Notes: a model not told the origin generated them from the sequence alone. Shown: positions 1 through 9,364, counted from the first letter of the stretch. The stretch is DNA of 64,000 nucleotides from Rhizobium sp. Root483D2 (GCF_001426685.1 NZ_LMFB01000004.1:111514-175513); one strand, 5' to 3'. Numbers and translations: made by a program.

Positions 1-14
1 TCGACTGCGTCGCG

Positions 15-37
15 ACCTCCCCCCTCAAGGGGGAGGT
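15..37. repeat. Short GC-rich palindrome downstream of the DUF2207 gene
   Basis: Arms ACCTCCCCC and GGGGGAGGT are perfectly complementary around a five-base spacer. It lies just past the stop of the leftward DUF2207 gene, so it may end transcription, but no T-run is visible inside the window. It resembles the larger palindromic intergenic repeat at 59,931-60,105 and may belong to the same kind of dispersed repeat. Confidence 0.5.
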
Positions 38-44
38 GGAAGAG

Positions 45-1988
45 CTACCACCCCCCGCCACCGCCACCGCCACCGCCGCCGCCCGAGAAGCCGCCGCCGC
101 TGGAGAAGCCGGAGGAGGACGAGCTGGGGGGTGGGGGGAGAGATGAGGACATGGTGCTGGCCATGGAGCCGGCGAAACCGCCCATGCGATCGCCAAAGGA
201 GCCGGCGGCGAAGCTGTTGCCGGAATACCAGGCGGGCTGGTAGGCGGCGGCACCGGCGGCAGCGGCCAGAAGCCAGCGGTCGAAGGTGTCCGACCAGGGT
301 CTTTCGACGCCCAGCGCCACGGCATAGGGCAACAGCTTCTCGAAATGCTGCGGCGACATGTCAGGGGCGCCAGCCATATTCATCCGCTCTTTTTCCGCGA
401 GCGTCAGATATTGCCGCAGACCATCGATGCCATCCATCATCTTTGCGCCGATCGGCGTCGGCGCGCCCATCAGATGGAAGAACAGCATGTTGACCAGCAC
501 GATACCGCCGACGCCGATCAGAAGCGGGATCTGATGGGCGCTCAGCGCCATGCTGATAACGACAGCAGAAACGCTGAGCGCGCCTGCGACGGCAAAGAAT
601 GTGAGAAAGGCCGCGGCAATCAGCGCGCCAATGCGGGTAAACAGGCTGCCGCGCTTGTTGAACAGGCGGCCGATGGCGAGTGCAAACAGCGAGATGATCA
701 CCGAGGCTACGACCGGCAGAAGCACCAGTGCGACCGTTGCGCCATCGACAAGGCCCGCGACGAAAATGGCGAGCAGAAACAGAGCCGAGATCGCGATGCC
801 GCCGGCCACATAGGCGGTATTGGCGTGATAGTATCTGTTGCGATGTTCCTTTTCCATGGCAGTGCGGAACTCGGCTCCAGCCTTCTGCACGGCCGGGCCA
901 TTGTCCTTGTCGATCGCAAGCTTGCCGCCATTGCGCTGGACAGCCGCCAGAACCGCCGCCTCGCCGGTTGGTAGCGACGGCGGCTTCGGCTTGTCGGTGC
1001 GGGTGATCTCCAGCGCGTTCTTAAAGTCCTTGAGGACGACATAGCCTTCGACGGCGAGATTGAGGGCGGCGGCCGACAGCGCTGTCCAGCCCTGGCCGGA
1101 AAAACCCCTGTTGTCGATATAGTTGACCAGCGCCGGGGAGATCCCGTCGGGCGCATCCCAGCGCGGGACGATGACGCCGCGGGCCGGATCGCGGCCGACC
1201 TTCAGCCACATGCGGGAATAATAGAGCGCGGCGATTACGAAACCGGCGATGGCCAGGATCGCCGGCAGATGATCGTAGAACCACCAGGTCCGTTCCTGCG
1301 ATACCGACGGCGGATCGATGCTGCCCTTTTGCATCTTGACCGCGATGGTCAGCCCCTCGTTGGCCTCCAGGCGGCGCGTCGTGGTAAAGACCAGCCGGTC
1401 GCCATCTTCCAGCGCGCGGGCGTTCTTGTCGGTCGCGCCCTGGCCGCCGGTGAAGATATCCAGCGCCTGCGCCTTCACGCCCGCAGGCAAGGCGACCGTG
1501 GCAGAGGCCTCCTCGATCGGAAACGCCCATTGATTGCCGGTCACATTCCAGTACAGCTCGTCATGATCGGGAAAGAAGCGGATCTGGCGGGCGGTCTCGT
1601 AGGTAAACTGGAACGTATGCTCGCCATCTTGCAGGAACACGTCCTTGTCGCCGGTATAGATGCGGATGCCACCACTGATATTTTCGGTGCGATAGGGCTC
1701 GGCCGCACCGTCGCGCTCAACGGAGATCAGCTTGAAATCCACCTTGACGACGCGGCCAGCCGCATCGGTGACGGTCAGCGGAAAATCGCGGTAGATGCCG
1801 CGCTTGATGCGGTCTCCCTCGACATTGGCGGTGATCGTTTCCGTGACGCTCAGCACGCCGCTTTTGGCAACGCCGATGACCGAGCGATAGGATTTAAAAA
1901 CCTCCTCGGCGCGCGCCAGTCCTGCGGTGGACAACAGGATGGAGAGCAGGAAGAAGATCCGTGCCAGCGCCGCGAAAACACGTGTCAT
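45..1988 (-). CDS. DUF2207 domain membrane protein with glycine-rich tail
   Basis: The 647-residue protein starts with a signal peptide (residues 1-27, ending ARA). A beta-rich extracytoplasmic part typical of DUF2207 follows, then a membrane segment near residues 236-256 and further hydrophobic segments around 395-510. The C-terminus is serine-rich and then almost pure glycine, ending in Trp, a hallmark of this family. A GGAGGG site lies nine bases before the ATG. DUF2207 genes often sit beside lemA; here the leftward order is lemA, aroA-like gene, DUF2207, suggesting a shared envelope role for the two outer genes. The biochemical function of the family is unknown. Confidence 0.85.
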   Translation of the reverse strand: MTRVFAALARIFFLLSILLSTAGLARAEEVFKSYRSVIGVAKSGVLSVTETITANVEGDRIKRGIYRDFPLTVTDAAGRVVKVDFKLISVERDGAAEPYRTENISGGIRIYTGDKDVFLQDGEHTFQFTYETARQIRFFPDHDELYWNVTGNQWAFPIEEASATVALPAGVKAQALDIFTGGQGATDKNARALEDGDRLVFTTTRRLEANEGLTIAVKMQKGSIDPPSVSQERTWWFYDHLPAILAIAGFVIAALYYSRMWLKVGRDPARGVIVPRWDAPDGISPALVNYIDNRGFSGQGWTALSAAALNLAVEGYVVLKDFKNALEITRTDKPKPPSLPTGEAAVLAAVQRNGGKLAIDKDNGPAVQKAGAEFRTAMEKEHRNRYYHANTAYVAGGIAISALFLLAIFVAGLVDGATVALVLLPVVASVIISLFALAIGRLFNKRGSLFTRIGALIAAAFLTFFAVAGALSVSAVVISMALSAHQIPLLIGVGGIVLVNMLFFHLMGAPTPIGAKMMDGIDGLRQYLTLAEKERMNMAGAPDMSPQHFEKLLPYAVALGVERPWSDTFDRWLLAAAAGAAAYQPAWYSGNSFAAGSFGDRMGGFAGSMASTMSSSLPPPPSSSSSGFSSGGGFSGGGGGGGGGGGW

Positions 1989-2033
1989 GCGATCGATCCC
2001 TCCCCGGCCGGAACAGCCTTATTCGCCTAAACC

Positions 2034-3302
2034 TTAAGGCCGGTCGCCCTCAAGCCCGACGCCCAGCGATGCAAGCTCATCCCAATAGCGCGGATAGGTC
2101 TTGGCGACGCAGCCGGGGTCGAGAATGGCGATGCCCTTGATCTTGAGGCCCGCCAAAGCAAAGCTCATGGCAATCCGGTGATCGGCGAATGTGTCGATAT
2201 CGGCCGGCAGCGTCTGGCCGGCAAGCGCCGGATCGGAGGCAACCAGCAGATCATCGCCCTCCTCGATGCCGAGGCCTGGGCGGATATTCGAGAGGCCGGT
2301 GGACAGGGCGCGCACGCGGTCGCATTCCTTGACACGCAGGTTCTCGATCCCGACGAAACGCACTGGCGTCTCGTTGAAAGCGGCCAGCACGGCAAGTGTT
2401 GGAATGGCGTCCTGCATCTGCGAGCCGTCGATGACGGCAGGCATATGCGGGAACGAGGCAATGACCTCATAGGCCTTGGCATCGGGCTGCGAAAACGACG
2501 CGGCCGCAACGCCGAGATCGATCCGCCCGCCGGTCAAGACTTCCGCCGCCCAGAGATAGGTCGCAGCCGAGGCATCCGGCTCGATCAGATAATCGGTTGC
2601 ATGATACCCGCTCGGGGCCACCTGCCAGATCGACGGGCTAACCTGGGTGACTTCGGCGCCAAAGGCGCGCATCGCGGCAACCGTCAGATCGATATAGCCG
2701 CGCGCGCCGATCTCCTCGCCGGCAAGCTCGATATTGATGGGGCGGGAGGCACCGGCAGCGGCCATCAACAGGGCGGATACATATTGGCTGGAAAGGCCGG
2801 CATCGATGGTGACATGGTCTTCGGCGAAATCGCCGGTGCCGGCGATCGTCACCGGCGGGCAGCCGGTTTCAGCGTCCACCGTCACACCGAGCGAACGCAG
2901 TGCCGTGACCAGCGGCGCGATCGGCCGCTTGCGCATATGCTGGTCGCCATCGACCACCACCGTGCCATCAACCAGGGCAGCAGCGGCCGTGAGAAAACGC
3001 GTCGCAGTGCCGGCATTGCCGAGGAAAAGCGGCTGTCGCGGCGCCAGAAGCTGGCCGGAACCGGTGACGATGAAGGTGGTATCGTCGGGCTCGGAAATAT
3101 CCACGCCCATGGCGCGCAGGGCGTCCGCCATATACCGGGTGTCGTCGCTCTTCAAGGCGCCGGTCAGGCGGCTGGTGCCCTTGGCAAGGCCGGCCAGAAG
3201 CAGTGCCCGGTTGGTGATCGATTTTGAGCCTGGGGGGCTGACGCGGCCCTCAAGCGGATGGCCTGATGGAAGGATGGTGAGTTTCTGGTCTGCGGCGTTC
3301 AT
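2034..3302 (-). CDS. aroA: 3-phosphoshikimate 1-carboxyvinyltransferase (EPSP synthase), non-CP4 type
   Basis: The 422-residue length fits EPSP synthase, which joins shikimate 3-phosphate and phosphoenolpyruvate in the cytoplasmic shikimate pathway. Visible motifs are PGSKSITNRALLLAG (residues 24-38), GNAGTATRF (95-103), RVKECDRVRAL, DHRIAMSFAL and CVAKTYPRYW near the C-terminus. It is closer to the E. coli type than to the CP4-type enzyme I recall as the usual main enzyme of rhizobia, so it may be a second copy. The position matching Pro101 of the E. coli enzyme is Phe103, a site where changes alter glyphosate sensitivity. It lies between lemA and the DUF2207 gene on the same strand. Confidence 0.85.
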   Translation of the reverse strand: MNAADQKLTILPSGHPLEGRVSPPGSKSITNRALLLAGLAKGTSRLTGALKSDDTRYMADALRAMGVDISEPDDTTFIVTGSGQLLAPRQPLFLGNAGTATRFLTAAAALVDGTVVVDGDQHMRKRPIAPLVTALRSLGVTVDAETGCPPVTIAGTGDFAEDHVTIDAGLSSQYVSALLMAAAGASRPINIELAGEEIGARGYIDLTVAAMRAFGAEVTQVSPSIWQVAPSGYHATDYLIEPDASAATYLWAAEVLTGGRIDLGVAAASFSQPDAKAYEVIASFPHMPAVIDGSQMQDAIPTLAVLAAFNETPVRFVGIENLRVKECDRVRALSTGLSNIRPGLGIEEGDDLLVASDPALAGQTLPADIDTFADHRIAMSFALAGLKIKGIAILDPGCVAKTYPRYWDELASLGVGLEGDRP

Positions 3303-3402
3303 GCTCTCGTCTCTTCATGCCCAATGCACGGCCCCTGCGTGGCTGCGCCTGCTCTATCGATCGTGGATAGCCGTCTACGACGGAATGTCTTTTGCGGCTA
3401 GA

Positions 3403-3951
3403 TCAAAATTTCACCACGGGGACTGCGCGGTCGGCCTCGTTGGTGATTTCGAAAAAGGCGGCCTTGGTAAATCCGAAGGGACCGGCAATCAGGTTTGACG
3501 GGAAGCTTTCCACCTTGACGTTAAGGTCGCGGGCGGCACCGTTATAATAGCGGCGGGCCATCTGTACTTCGCTTTCGATGCTTTCCAGCGACTGCTGCAG
3601 TTCGGAGAAGTTCTGATTGGCCTTAAGGTCCGGATAGGCCTCCGCCAGCGCAAACAGCTTGCCAAGCGCCTGGCTGAGCAGGCCCTCCGTTGCTGCGCGG
3701 CCGGCAACGTCACCCGCCGGCAAAGACTGCGCCCGGTTTCGAAGCGCGATGACCTCCTCCAGCGTGCCCTTTTCATGGGCGGCGTAACCTTTGACGGTCT
3801 CGATCAGATTGGGAATCAGGTCGGCGCGGCGTTTCAGCTGCACGTCGATACCCGACCATGCCTCCTCCTTCACCTGCCGCGCCTTGACCAGGCCGTTATA
3901 GACGAAAATCAGGTAGAGGATCACGACCGCAGCAATAGCGAGACCAATCAT
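3403..3951 (-). CDS. lemA: LemA family protein
   Basis: The 182-residue protein has one N-terminal membrane segment (residues 2-20) and then a long helical cytoplasmic or periplasmic part. Typical LemA features are the stretch RADLIPNLIETVKGYA, the run of conserved charged and Gln residues after it, and the YYNGAARDLNVKVESFPSN segment near the C-terminus. A ribosome site AAGGA precedes the ATG. It is first in a leftward group with the aroA-like gene and the DUF2207 gene. LemA proteins are membrane-anchored helical bundles of unsettled function that often co-occur with DUF2207 or zinc-protease genes. Confidence 0.9.
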   Translation of the reverse strand: MIGLAIAAVVILYLIFVYNGLVKARQVKEEAWSGIDVQLKRRADLIPNLIETVKGYAAHEKGTLEEVIALRNRAQSLPAGDVAGRAATEGLLSQALGKLFALAEAYPDLKANQNFSELQQSLESIESEVQMARRYYNGAARDLNVKVESFPSNLIAGPFGFTKAAFFEITNEADRAVPVVKF

Positions 3952-4157
3952 CAGGGGTTCCTTCCCGAAACCTATGTTTCGCGCAGCTTATGGATCGAAT
4001 GCCGCCGGTGAAAGACAAATTTCAACCGACTGCCCCAGCCTCCGGCTTTTCTGTGTTTCAACAGGTGAGCCTGTTCCGCCGGGAACCGCGCAAAGGCGCC
4101 GTCTGATCGATAGTGCGGTCATCAGATCAACGCCGAACCCCGCAAAGTACCGCCCCC

Positions 4158-4355
4158 ATGAAACCGCTCGCCACCTTCATCAACGTCATCGCCTTTTCAG
4201 CGCTGTTTTTCGCCTATGCTCATATCGGCGCGATGGAAAAACCGGCAGGTGTGCGGCGCGCCTTGCAGACCTATGCCGGTCAGCTGCCGACTGGCGCCTT
4301 TGCAACGTTGAAGCCTGTCTGGACGATTGGTGTCGAAGCGACCGATCTGATCTAA
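4158..4355 (+). CDS. Small membrane-anchored hypothetical protein
   Basis: This 65-residue reading frame starts MKPLATFINVIAFSALFFAYAH, a single hydrophobic segment with a positively charged start, followed by a short polar tail. The upstream in-frame ATG at 4,113 would add 15 residues without signal character, so the start at 4,158 is preferred. Its stop codon overlaps the stop of the convergent GGDEF gene by three bases. Such small membrane proteins occur beside lemA-type genes, but I do not recognise the family. The hydrophobic profile and clean start support a real gene; the function is unknown. Confidence 0.5.
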   Translation: MKPLATFINVIAFSALFFAYAHIGAMEKPAGVRRALQTYAGQLPTGAFATLKPVWTIGVEATDLI

Positions 4356-5353
4356 AGCTGGTCGTTGGAGGCTCTCGCTGGTCCCCATTGCATCTGGTCT
4401 TCCGGCGAGGGAACCGTTTCCAGGATCTGCCCGAAACAGACGACGGCCACCCGCTGCTCGCTGGTCTTGGCGATATACATATATTCGTCCGCCCTGCGCA
4501 CGAAGGACGCGACGGTATCGTCCGGCTTCAGGAACGTCACCCCGACGGCAGCACCTGTATAGGTGACCTTTCCCTCGATGGCGATCGGCTTGAAAACCCG
4601 CTCCATCGCATCCTGGATATTCTGCTGTACGTCGGCCGCCAGCTTCAGGTCGATATCGAGCAGAACGACGAATTCATCGCCGCCAATGCGCGCAATGAAA
4701 TCGGTGGCGCGGAAACTTTCGCGCAGGCGGCTGGCGATCGTTCGCAGCACCTCGTCCCCGGCAGCATGACCCAGGGTGTCGTTCACGGTCTTAAAATCAT
4801 TGAGATCGACGAAGGCCAGCGCCAGCTTGCGATCGTTCTGCATGCTGCGCGCCACGGATTCGATGACGACTTCGTCAAAACAGGCCCGGTTCGGCAGGCC
4901 GGACAGAGCGTCGGTGCGCGCCGATGCCCGAAGCGCATTCTCGATTTCACGCTGCTGGCGGACACGCGCCGAAACATCGACGATGACCTCGACATCGAAG
5001 GAGACGCCGTCGACAACGGTTCGCTGCGCCGAGATCAGCGTCGGGATGATCGTGCCGTCGGCATAGACGAGATCGACCTCTTCCAGCTCGTAGGATCCCA
5101 CTTCCGCAAGCAGGCGGTGGCGGCGATCGCGGGCGGGATTATCGATGGCAGCACCATCAGAGGTCAGCTTCTTGCCGCGGATGTTTTCCCATTTCAGGCC
5201 GGTCAGCTTCAGATAGGCATCGTTGACCTTGGCATAGCTCGACGTCCGGGTATCACTGGTTGTGATCGCCATCGCAATCGGTGCGAATTCGAACATCCGC
5301 ATCAACATCGAAGCCAAAACTTCCGGGGGCAGAATATCCTCGTCGTCCATCAT
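4352..5353 (-). CDS. PAS-GGDEF diguanylate cyclase
   Basis: The 333-residue protein has an N-terminal PAS fold (about residues 17-130) and a C-terminal GGDEF domain (about 140-315). The catalytic loop is intact, GGDEF at 224-228, so it should join two GTP into cyclic di-GMP. An RATD motif lies five residues before the loop, the usual product-inhibition site. There is no membrane segment, so it is probably a cytoplasmic sensor whose signal is unknown. Two ATG codons stand in tandem at the start. It is downstream of glyQ on the same strand after a 180-base gap and meets the small gene at 4,158 tail to tail. Confidence 0.92.
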   Translation of the reverse strand: MMDDEDILPPEVLASMLMRMFEFAPIAMAITTSDTRTSSYAKVNDAYLKLTGLKWENIRGKKLTSDGAAIDNPARDRRHRLLAEVGSYELEEVDLVYADGTIIPTLISAQRTVVDGVSFDVEVIVDVSARVRQQREIENALRASARTDALSGLPNRACFDEVVIESVARSMQNDRKLALAFVDLNDFKTVNDTLGHAAGDEVLRTIASRLRESFRATDFIARIGGDEFVVLLDIDLKLAADVQQNIQDAMERVFKPIAIEGKVTYTGAAVGVTFLKPDDTVASFVRRADEYMYIAKTSEQRVAVVCFGQILETVPSPEDQMQWGPARASNDQL

Positions 5354-5534
5354 CCGTCCTGAACCTTGTCACTTGAACAAAGCTTAGAACAAACTCCTTA
5401 AAAGCTTCCTGAACGCCCCAATGGGCTCAAGCACTTGATTTCGCTTCTTTAAAGAGAGTCATGTGACAGCTCTCGCAAAGATTGCATTTTCGTGACAGAT
5501 CGCGCGCGTTTATGTTGATTGTGCAGCCCGATCG

Positions 5535-6497
5535 TCAGGCAGCCGTTTTTGCCAGATTGATGCCGCCCGCGTCCGTCAGAAGGAACGCTTCGCCACAGGC
5601 GGTCGCCAGCGTGCGGACACGCAGGATATAGCTCTGGCGTTCCGTCACGGAGATGACGCCGCGTGCATCGAGCAGATTGAACACATGGCTGGCCTTGATG
5701 CACTGGTCATAGGCCGGGAAAACGCATTTGTGCAGGATGGCGTTGGCGCCGGTATCGGGCGCGCCGGCCGCCAGAAGTGCCAGGCATTCCCGTTCGGCAT
5801 CGACGAAATGCTGCTGCAGCATCGCCGTGTTGGCATATTCGAAATTGTGCCTCGAATATTCCTGCTCTGCCTGCAGGAAGACATCGCCGTAGCTGATCTT
5901 CTCGTCGCCCTCGCGGCCGTTGAAATTCAGGTCGTAGACATTGTCGACGCCCTGCACATACATGGCGAGACGCTCGAGACCATAGGTCAGCTCTCCCGAA
6001 ACCGGCGCGCATTCGATGCCGCAGACCTGCTGGAAATAGGTGAACTGCGAGACCTCCATGCCGTCGCACCAGCATTCCCAGCCGAGACCCCAGGCACCCA
6101 GCGTCGGGCTTGCCCAGTCATCTTCCACGAAGCGAATATCGTGCAGCAGCGGATCGAGACCGATCGCCTCCAGCGAACCGAGATAGAGTTCCTGCAGGTT
6201 CGGCGGATTGGGCTTCAGGATGACCTGATACTGGTAATAATGCTGCAGCCGGTTGGGATTTTCGCCGTAACGCCCGTCGGACGGGCGGCGCGATGGCTGC
6301 ACATAGGCTGCCCGCCACGGCTTTGGCCCGAGCGCGCGCAAAGTCGTTGCCGGATGGAATGTGCCGGCGCCGACCTCCATATCATAGGGCTGCAGAACCG
6401 CGCATCCCTTGTCCGCCCAGTAGGCGTGCAGCGTCAGGATCAGCGCCTGAAACGAGCGCTTGGGGTTCATATGGTCCGGGAGAGCGGCGGCGGTCAT
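5535..6497 (-). CDS. glyQ: Glycyl-tRNA synthetase alpha subunit
   Basis: It is the alpha chain of the bacterial alpha2-beta2 glycyl-tRNA synthetase, which charges tRNA-Gly in the cytoplasm. Nearly every stretch is conserved, for example [34 protein letters not shown] and the [19 protein letters not shown] segment. The reading frame is open from 6,539, but known rhizobial homologs begin only a few residues before LPDHM, so the ATG at 6,497 (320 residues) is preferred. The beta gene glyS is not in this window. The neighbouring 62-residue protein and S49 peptidase gene are usual rhizobial companions. Confidence 0.95.
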   Translation of the reverse strand: MTAAALPDHMNPKRSFQALILTLHAYWADKGCAVLQPYDMEVGAGTFHPATTLRALGPKPWRAAYVQPSRRPSDGRYGENPNRLQHYYQYQVILKPNPPNLQELYLGSLEAIGLDPLLHDIRFVEDDWASPTLGAWGLGWECWCDGMEVSQFTYFQQVCGIECAPVSGELTYGLERLAMYVQGVDNVYDLNFNGREGDEKISYGDVFLQAEQEYSRHNFEYANTAMLQQHFVDAERECLALLAAGAPDTGANAILHKCVFPAYDQCIKASHVFNLLDARGVISVTERQSYILRVRTLATACGEAFLLTDAGGINLAKTAA

Positions 6498-6597
6498 GGC
6501 ATCAGTCCAGGTTGGGATTATCTGGCTGTCTGGTGCCATGATGGGCGCAGAGGGTCAAGGGGCGGGCTTATGGGAACTCCCAGTGCGCGTTGCCTCG

Positions 6598-6627
6598 TTG
6601 CAGGCAATTCACCCGATGTGGTAAGCT
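6598..6627 (+). promoter_or_regulatory. Possible sigma-70 promoter of the toxin-antitoxin pair
   Basis: TTGCAG and TAAGCT are separated by 18 bases and lie 25 bases before the antitoxin ATG. The match is partial; no palindromic operator was recognised. Confidence 0.3.
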
Positions 6628-6652
6628 AGACAAGAAACCAAGGGACCGGCAC

Positions 6653-6928
6653 ATGACCGTCAAAATCCATATCGAACTGGACGACACCCACCGGGAATTT
6701 GCAGAGAAAATGGTGGCGGATGGGATCTATCCCTCCGTATCCAGCGTCATCCAGGCCGGGATCGAGCATATGATGCACAATGACGCCGTCACGGCCGACC
6801 CATTGGCAGGCATGGCGGATGAAATAAATCGGCGGATGGAACTGCCGAAGGATCAGTGGATACCTTGGGATGGAGACACGCTTTTCCGTGAGATTCGAAG
6901 CAAAATCGCCGAAAAATACAAAAGGTAG
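6653..6928 (+). CDS. ParD-like antitoxin
   Basis: The 91-residue protein begins with a short ribbon-helix-helix pattern, VKIHIELDDTHREFAEKMV then a helix with SVSSVIQAGIEHM, typical of ParD/CopG DNA-binding antitoxins. The C-terminal half is charged and probably wraps the toxin. The longer open frame from 6,590 lacks a start with a ribosome site, while AGGGACC lies shortly before the chosen ATG. The toxin gene follows after five bases. The pair lies between glyQ and a divergent housekeeping group, a place where accessory genes can settle. Family assignment rests on pattern and pairing. Confidence 0.75.
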   Translation: MTVKIHIELDDTHREFAEKMVADGIYPSVSSVIQAGIEHMMHNDAVTADPLAGMADEINRRMELPKDQWIPWDGDTLFREIRSKIAEKYKR

Positions 6929-6933
6929 CCGCA

Positions 6934-7251
6934 ATGGTTTACCGCATCGTCAAGCACCCGCTCATTGATCGCGACATTTATGACATAGCCGATCTTGTCG
7001 CGAACTATGCGGGACCTGCCATCGGCGTGGCAAAGGCCAACGACATCGTTCGTGTCATTGATAATCTCGCAGACTTTCCACATATCGGTTCGACGCGGGA
7101 CGACTTGCGGACGGGCCTACGTGCAATCCCCGCTGGAGAAAAAGGCGTGGTTTGTTTTACCGTCAATGAACGCGATCAAAGCGTTTTCATCATCTGCGTC
7201 ACCTATGCCGGCGCCGACTGGATGGCGCGGGTCAAGGATCGCGAGGAATAA
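6934..7251 (+). CDS. ParE/RelE-type toxin
   Basis: The 105-residue protein matches the RelE/ParE fold: an early helix with RDIYDIADLVANYAG, then the region DFPHIGSTRDDLRTGLRAIP, and C-terminal strands around VVCFTVNERDQSVFIICVTYAG. ParE toxins poison DNA gyrase, whereas RelE toxins cut mRNA; the DL(R)xGLR segment fits ParE better. It follows its antitoxin by five bases, so the two are surely cotranscribed and autoregulated. It stops two bases from the stop of the convergent gene at 7,254. It appears complete. Confidence 0.78.
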   Translation: MVYRIVKHPLIDRDIYDIADLVANYAGPAIGVAKANDIVRVIDNLADFPHIGSTRDDLRTGLRAIPAGEKGVVCFTVNERDQSVFIICVTYAGADWMARVKDREE

Positions 7252-7253
7252 AC

Positions 7254-7442
7254 TCATTCCGGCTTCTTCAGCCGGTATTCCCCCGTCACCGGGTCCTTGA
7301 CCAGCGTTCCCTGCGTACCGTTTTCCTGCTGGCGGCGGGCTTCGTTTTGGCGGCGGGTCAGTTTTTCCGCGTCTGCCACGAATTTGCGGTAGCCGATCCA
7401 GGCGATGGCTGCAAACAGCAGCAGTATAATCAATTGCGGCAT
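7254..7442 (-). CDS. Small single-pass membrane protein, glyQ neighbour
   Basis: The 62-residue product starts MPQLIILLLFAAIAWIGYRKFV, one membrane helix, followed by a charged helix (KLTRRQNEARRQQ) and a C-terminal stretch KDPVTGEYRLKKPE. The earlier in-frame ATG at 7,517 lies inside the S49 gene and adds a non-hydrophobic leader, so 7,442 is chosen. It follows the S49 peptidase gene on the same strand, overlapping only if the long start is used. Equivalent short proteins accompany glyQ and the S49 gene in rhizobia; their function is unknown. Confidence 0.6.
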   Translation of the reverse strand: MPQLIILLLFAAIAWIGYRKFVADAEKLTRRQNEARRQQENGTQGTLVKDPVTGEYRLKKPE

Positions 7443-7467
7443 GCGCCTCCCCGTTTCAACTGGAGCT

Positions 7468-8334
7468 TCAAAGCCCGAAGCGGCCCCATAATGCCTTTTC
7501 CTCCGCCACCTCGGCAAGACCAGAAACGGCCGTTACAGCAAAACGCTCGGCCATTCCGCTTGCGATTGCTGCGCCAGGCTGGCGGCGTCCGAACAGGCCG
7601 CGCGAGGCGGACACCAGCTGCAACTCGGTCTTTGCGCCGAACCGCTTCTTCAATTCGCTGCGCATGTCGCCGAGGCTATCGACCAGCCCCAGTTCCTGAC
7701 CGCGCTTGCCGGTCCAGAACAGGCCGGAGAAAATGTCGGGCGTATCAGCCAGCAGATGGCCGCGCCGCGCCTTGACCATGCCGATGAAAATCTCATGGAT
7801 TTCGAGCTGCAGCCCTTTGAGGAACTCGATATCCTTTTCCTTTTCAGGCTGGAAGGGATCGAGCATCACCTTGTTGGAACCGGCGGTGTAGACACGCCGC
7901 TCGACGCCGATCTTCTTCAGAAGTTCCGGAAACCCGAAACCGCCCGACACCACGCCGATGGAGCCGACGATCGAGGTCGGATCGGCAATGATCTCGTCGC
8001 CGGCCAGCGCGATCATATAGCCGCCGGACGCGGCCACATCCTCGACGAAGATCAGCACGCGCTTCTTCTTTTCGTCCGCCAGATCACGGATACGCTGGTA
8101 GATCAGCCGCGACTGGACGGGGGAGCCGCCGGGAGAATTGATCGATATGGCGACGGCCGGCGCGTCCTTCATCGAGAAGGCCTTTTCGAGCACCGGCGCC
8201 ACCGTCGCCAGATTGAGCGCCGGACGAAACTGGCTGCCGCCTGCCATGATCGCGCCTTGCAGGCGCACGACGGGGATCGTTAAACCTTGCTTGCGAAAAC
8301 GTTTCGGCAACAGCTTCCTGAACAGTCCGGCCAT
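7468..8334 (-). CDS. S49 family serine peptidase (SohB/SppA-like)
   Basis: The 288-residue protein contains the S49 signature: VAISINSPGGSPVQS, then VEDVAASGGYMIALAGDEI with the nucleophile Ser in AASGGY, and SIVGSIGVVSGG. S49 enzymes use a Ser-Lys pair and degrade signal peptides or membrane protein fragments. Length matches the short, single-domain SohB class rather than the duplicated SppA. No clear N-terminal membrane helix is present, unlike many family members. The start at 8,334 is chosen because AGGGAG stands five bases ahead; an ATG at 8,349 is also in frame. It leads a leftward pair with the 62-residue membrane protein. Confidence 0.88.
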   Translation of the reverse strand: MAGLFRKLLPKRFRKQGLTIPVVRLQGAIMAGGSQFRPALNLATVAPVLEKAFSMKDAPAVAISINSPGGSPVQSRLIYQRIRDLADEKKKRVLIFVEDVAASGGYMIALAGDEIIADPTSIVGSIGVVSGGFGFPELLKKIGVERRVYTAGSNKVMLDPFQPEKEKDIEFLKGLQLEIHEIFIGMVKARRGHLLADTPDIFSGLFWTGKRGQELGLVDSLGDMRSELKKRFGAKTELQLVSASRGLFGRRQPGAAIASGMAERFAVTAVSGLAEVAEEKALWGRFGL

Positions 8335-8577
8335 CTGAACTCCCTGCATTCATTCCATCATTCTTCGTGTTGGCATGTATGTATTGACGCGGCAAACGCA
8401 ATGGCCGGAGCGATCATTTCTCCTTCGCATCCCCGCCGCCACTGGAAAGCGCGTTGCGGCAAGCCATGCGGGATTGGCAAAAGATTTCACTTCAGGCCAC
8501 AAGATTAAACGGCTTGGCCTGTGCTGAAATCGATAAAATTTGTAGATTTCAGACAGCAGTTCCAGCAGGAGACTTTC

Positions 8578-8751
8578 ATGGCAGCCCAGACGGCAACGGT
8601 CATCGACTTGCAATCCTATCGGCAATCGCGCGCCAAGGCGGCCTCCTTGCCTGCTGTGGCGGTTCCACATGCCGTGCCGATGCAGCCGATGTTGGTCTGG
8701 GTGCCCTATTGGGGCTTCATGCCGGTCATGATGATGGGTCATGGCGCCTAG
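8578..8751 (+). CDS. Small conserved-type hypothetical protein
   Basis: The 57-residue protein begins MAAQTATVIDLQSYRQSR, then a proline- and alanine-rich linker, and ends with a hydrophobic, aromatic stretch (MLVWVPYWGFMPVMMMGH). AGCAGGAG precedes the ATG, which favours it over the ATG at 8,521. Its last eleven bases overlap the start of the next gene, an XRE-cupin regulator, so the two are probably translationally coupled. No family is recognised. The overlap and ribosome site make it likely real. Confidence 0.6.
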   Translation: MAAQTATVIDLQSYRQSRAKAASLPAVAVPHAVPMQPMLVWVPYWGFMPVMMMGHGA

Positions 8752-9364
8752 TCCGCTATTGCAGTTGGCGGAAGAGCTGAAGGTCGATCCCGCCGATGAA
8801 ATAGCGCTTCTGACCGGACGCAATCTGCGTCGGCTGCGAACCCGGCGCGGGTATTCGCTCGACCGGCTGGCCAAGATTTCCGGTGTCAGCCGTGCCATGC
8901 TCGGCCAGATCGAAACCGGCAAGAGCAGTCCGACAATCAGTATTCTGTCCAAGATTGCGCTGGCCCTTGACGTTCCCTGCGGCTCGCTGATCGCCGAGCG
9001 CGATGAAACGACATTCTTCTCGCTGAGCCGGGCAAAATCGAAAATCCTGTCCTCGTCCGAAGGGAAATTCCAGACCCGCGCGCTGTTTCCCTTCGAGAGC
9101 GAACGACGGGTGGAATTCTACGAGCTGAGGATTGCACCGCATCACGCGGAAAGTGCCGAAGCGCATCAGCATGGCACGGTGGAGAACCTGATCGTCTCGA
9201 AAGGGACCGTGGAAATCATCGCCGGCAAGCATCCGCCGCAAATTCTCGGTGAAGGCGATGCGGTGCTGTTTGATGCCGACGTCGTCCATACCTATCGCAA
9301 CATGACCGGCACCGAAGCCATCCTCTACCTCGTCATGACCTATGCCGAGCAGGTGGGCACCTGA
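8741..9364 (+). CDS. XRE-family regulator with C-terminal cupin domain
   Basis: The 207-residue protein has a helix-turn-helix (about residues 27-80, with NLRRLRTRRGYSLDRLAKIS and SRAMLGQIETGKSSPTIS) and a cupin barrel (about 125-200, with AEAHQHGTVENLIVSKG and LGEGDAVLFDADVVHTYRN). This architecture binds DNA through the N-terminus and senses a small ligand through the cupin, as in PuuR-like and amino acid or polyamine regulators. It overlaps the preceding small gene by 11 bases. The target genes are not evident from the neighbours. Confidence 0.88.
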   Translation: MAPSPLLQLAEELKVDPADEIALLTGRNLRRLRTRRGYSLDRLAKISGVSRAMLGQIETGKSSPTISILSKIALALDVPCGSLIAERDETTFFSLSRAKSKILSSSEGKFQTRALFPFESERRVEFYELRIAPHHAESAEAHQHGTVENLIVSKGTVEIIAGKHPPQILGEGDAVLFDADVVHTYRNMTGTEAILYLVMTYAEQVGT

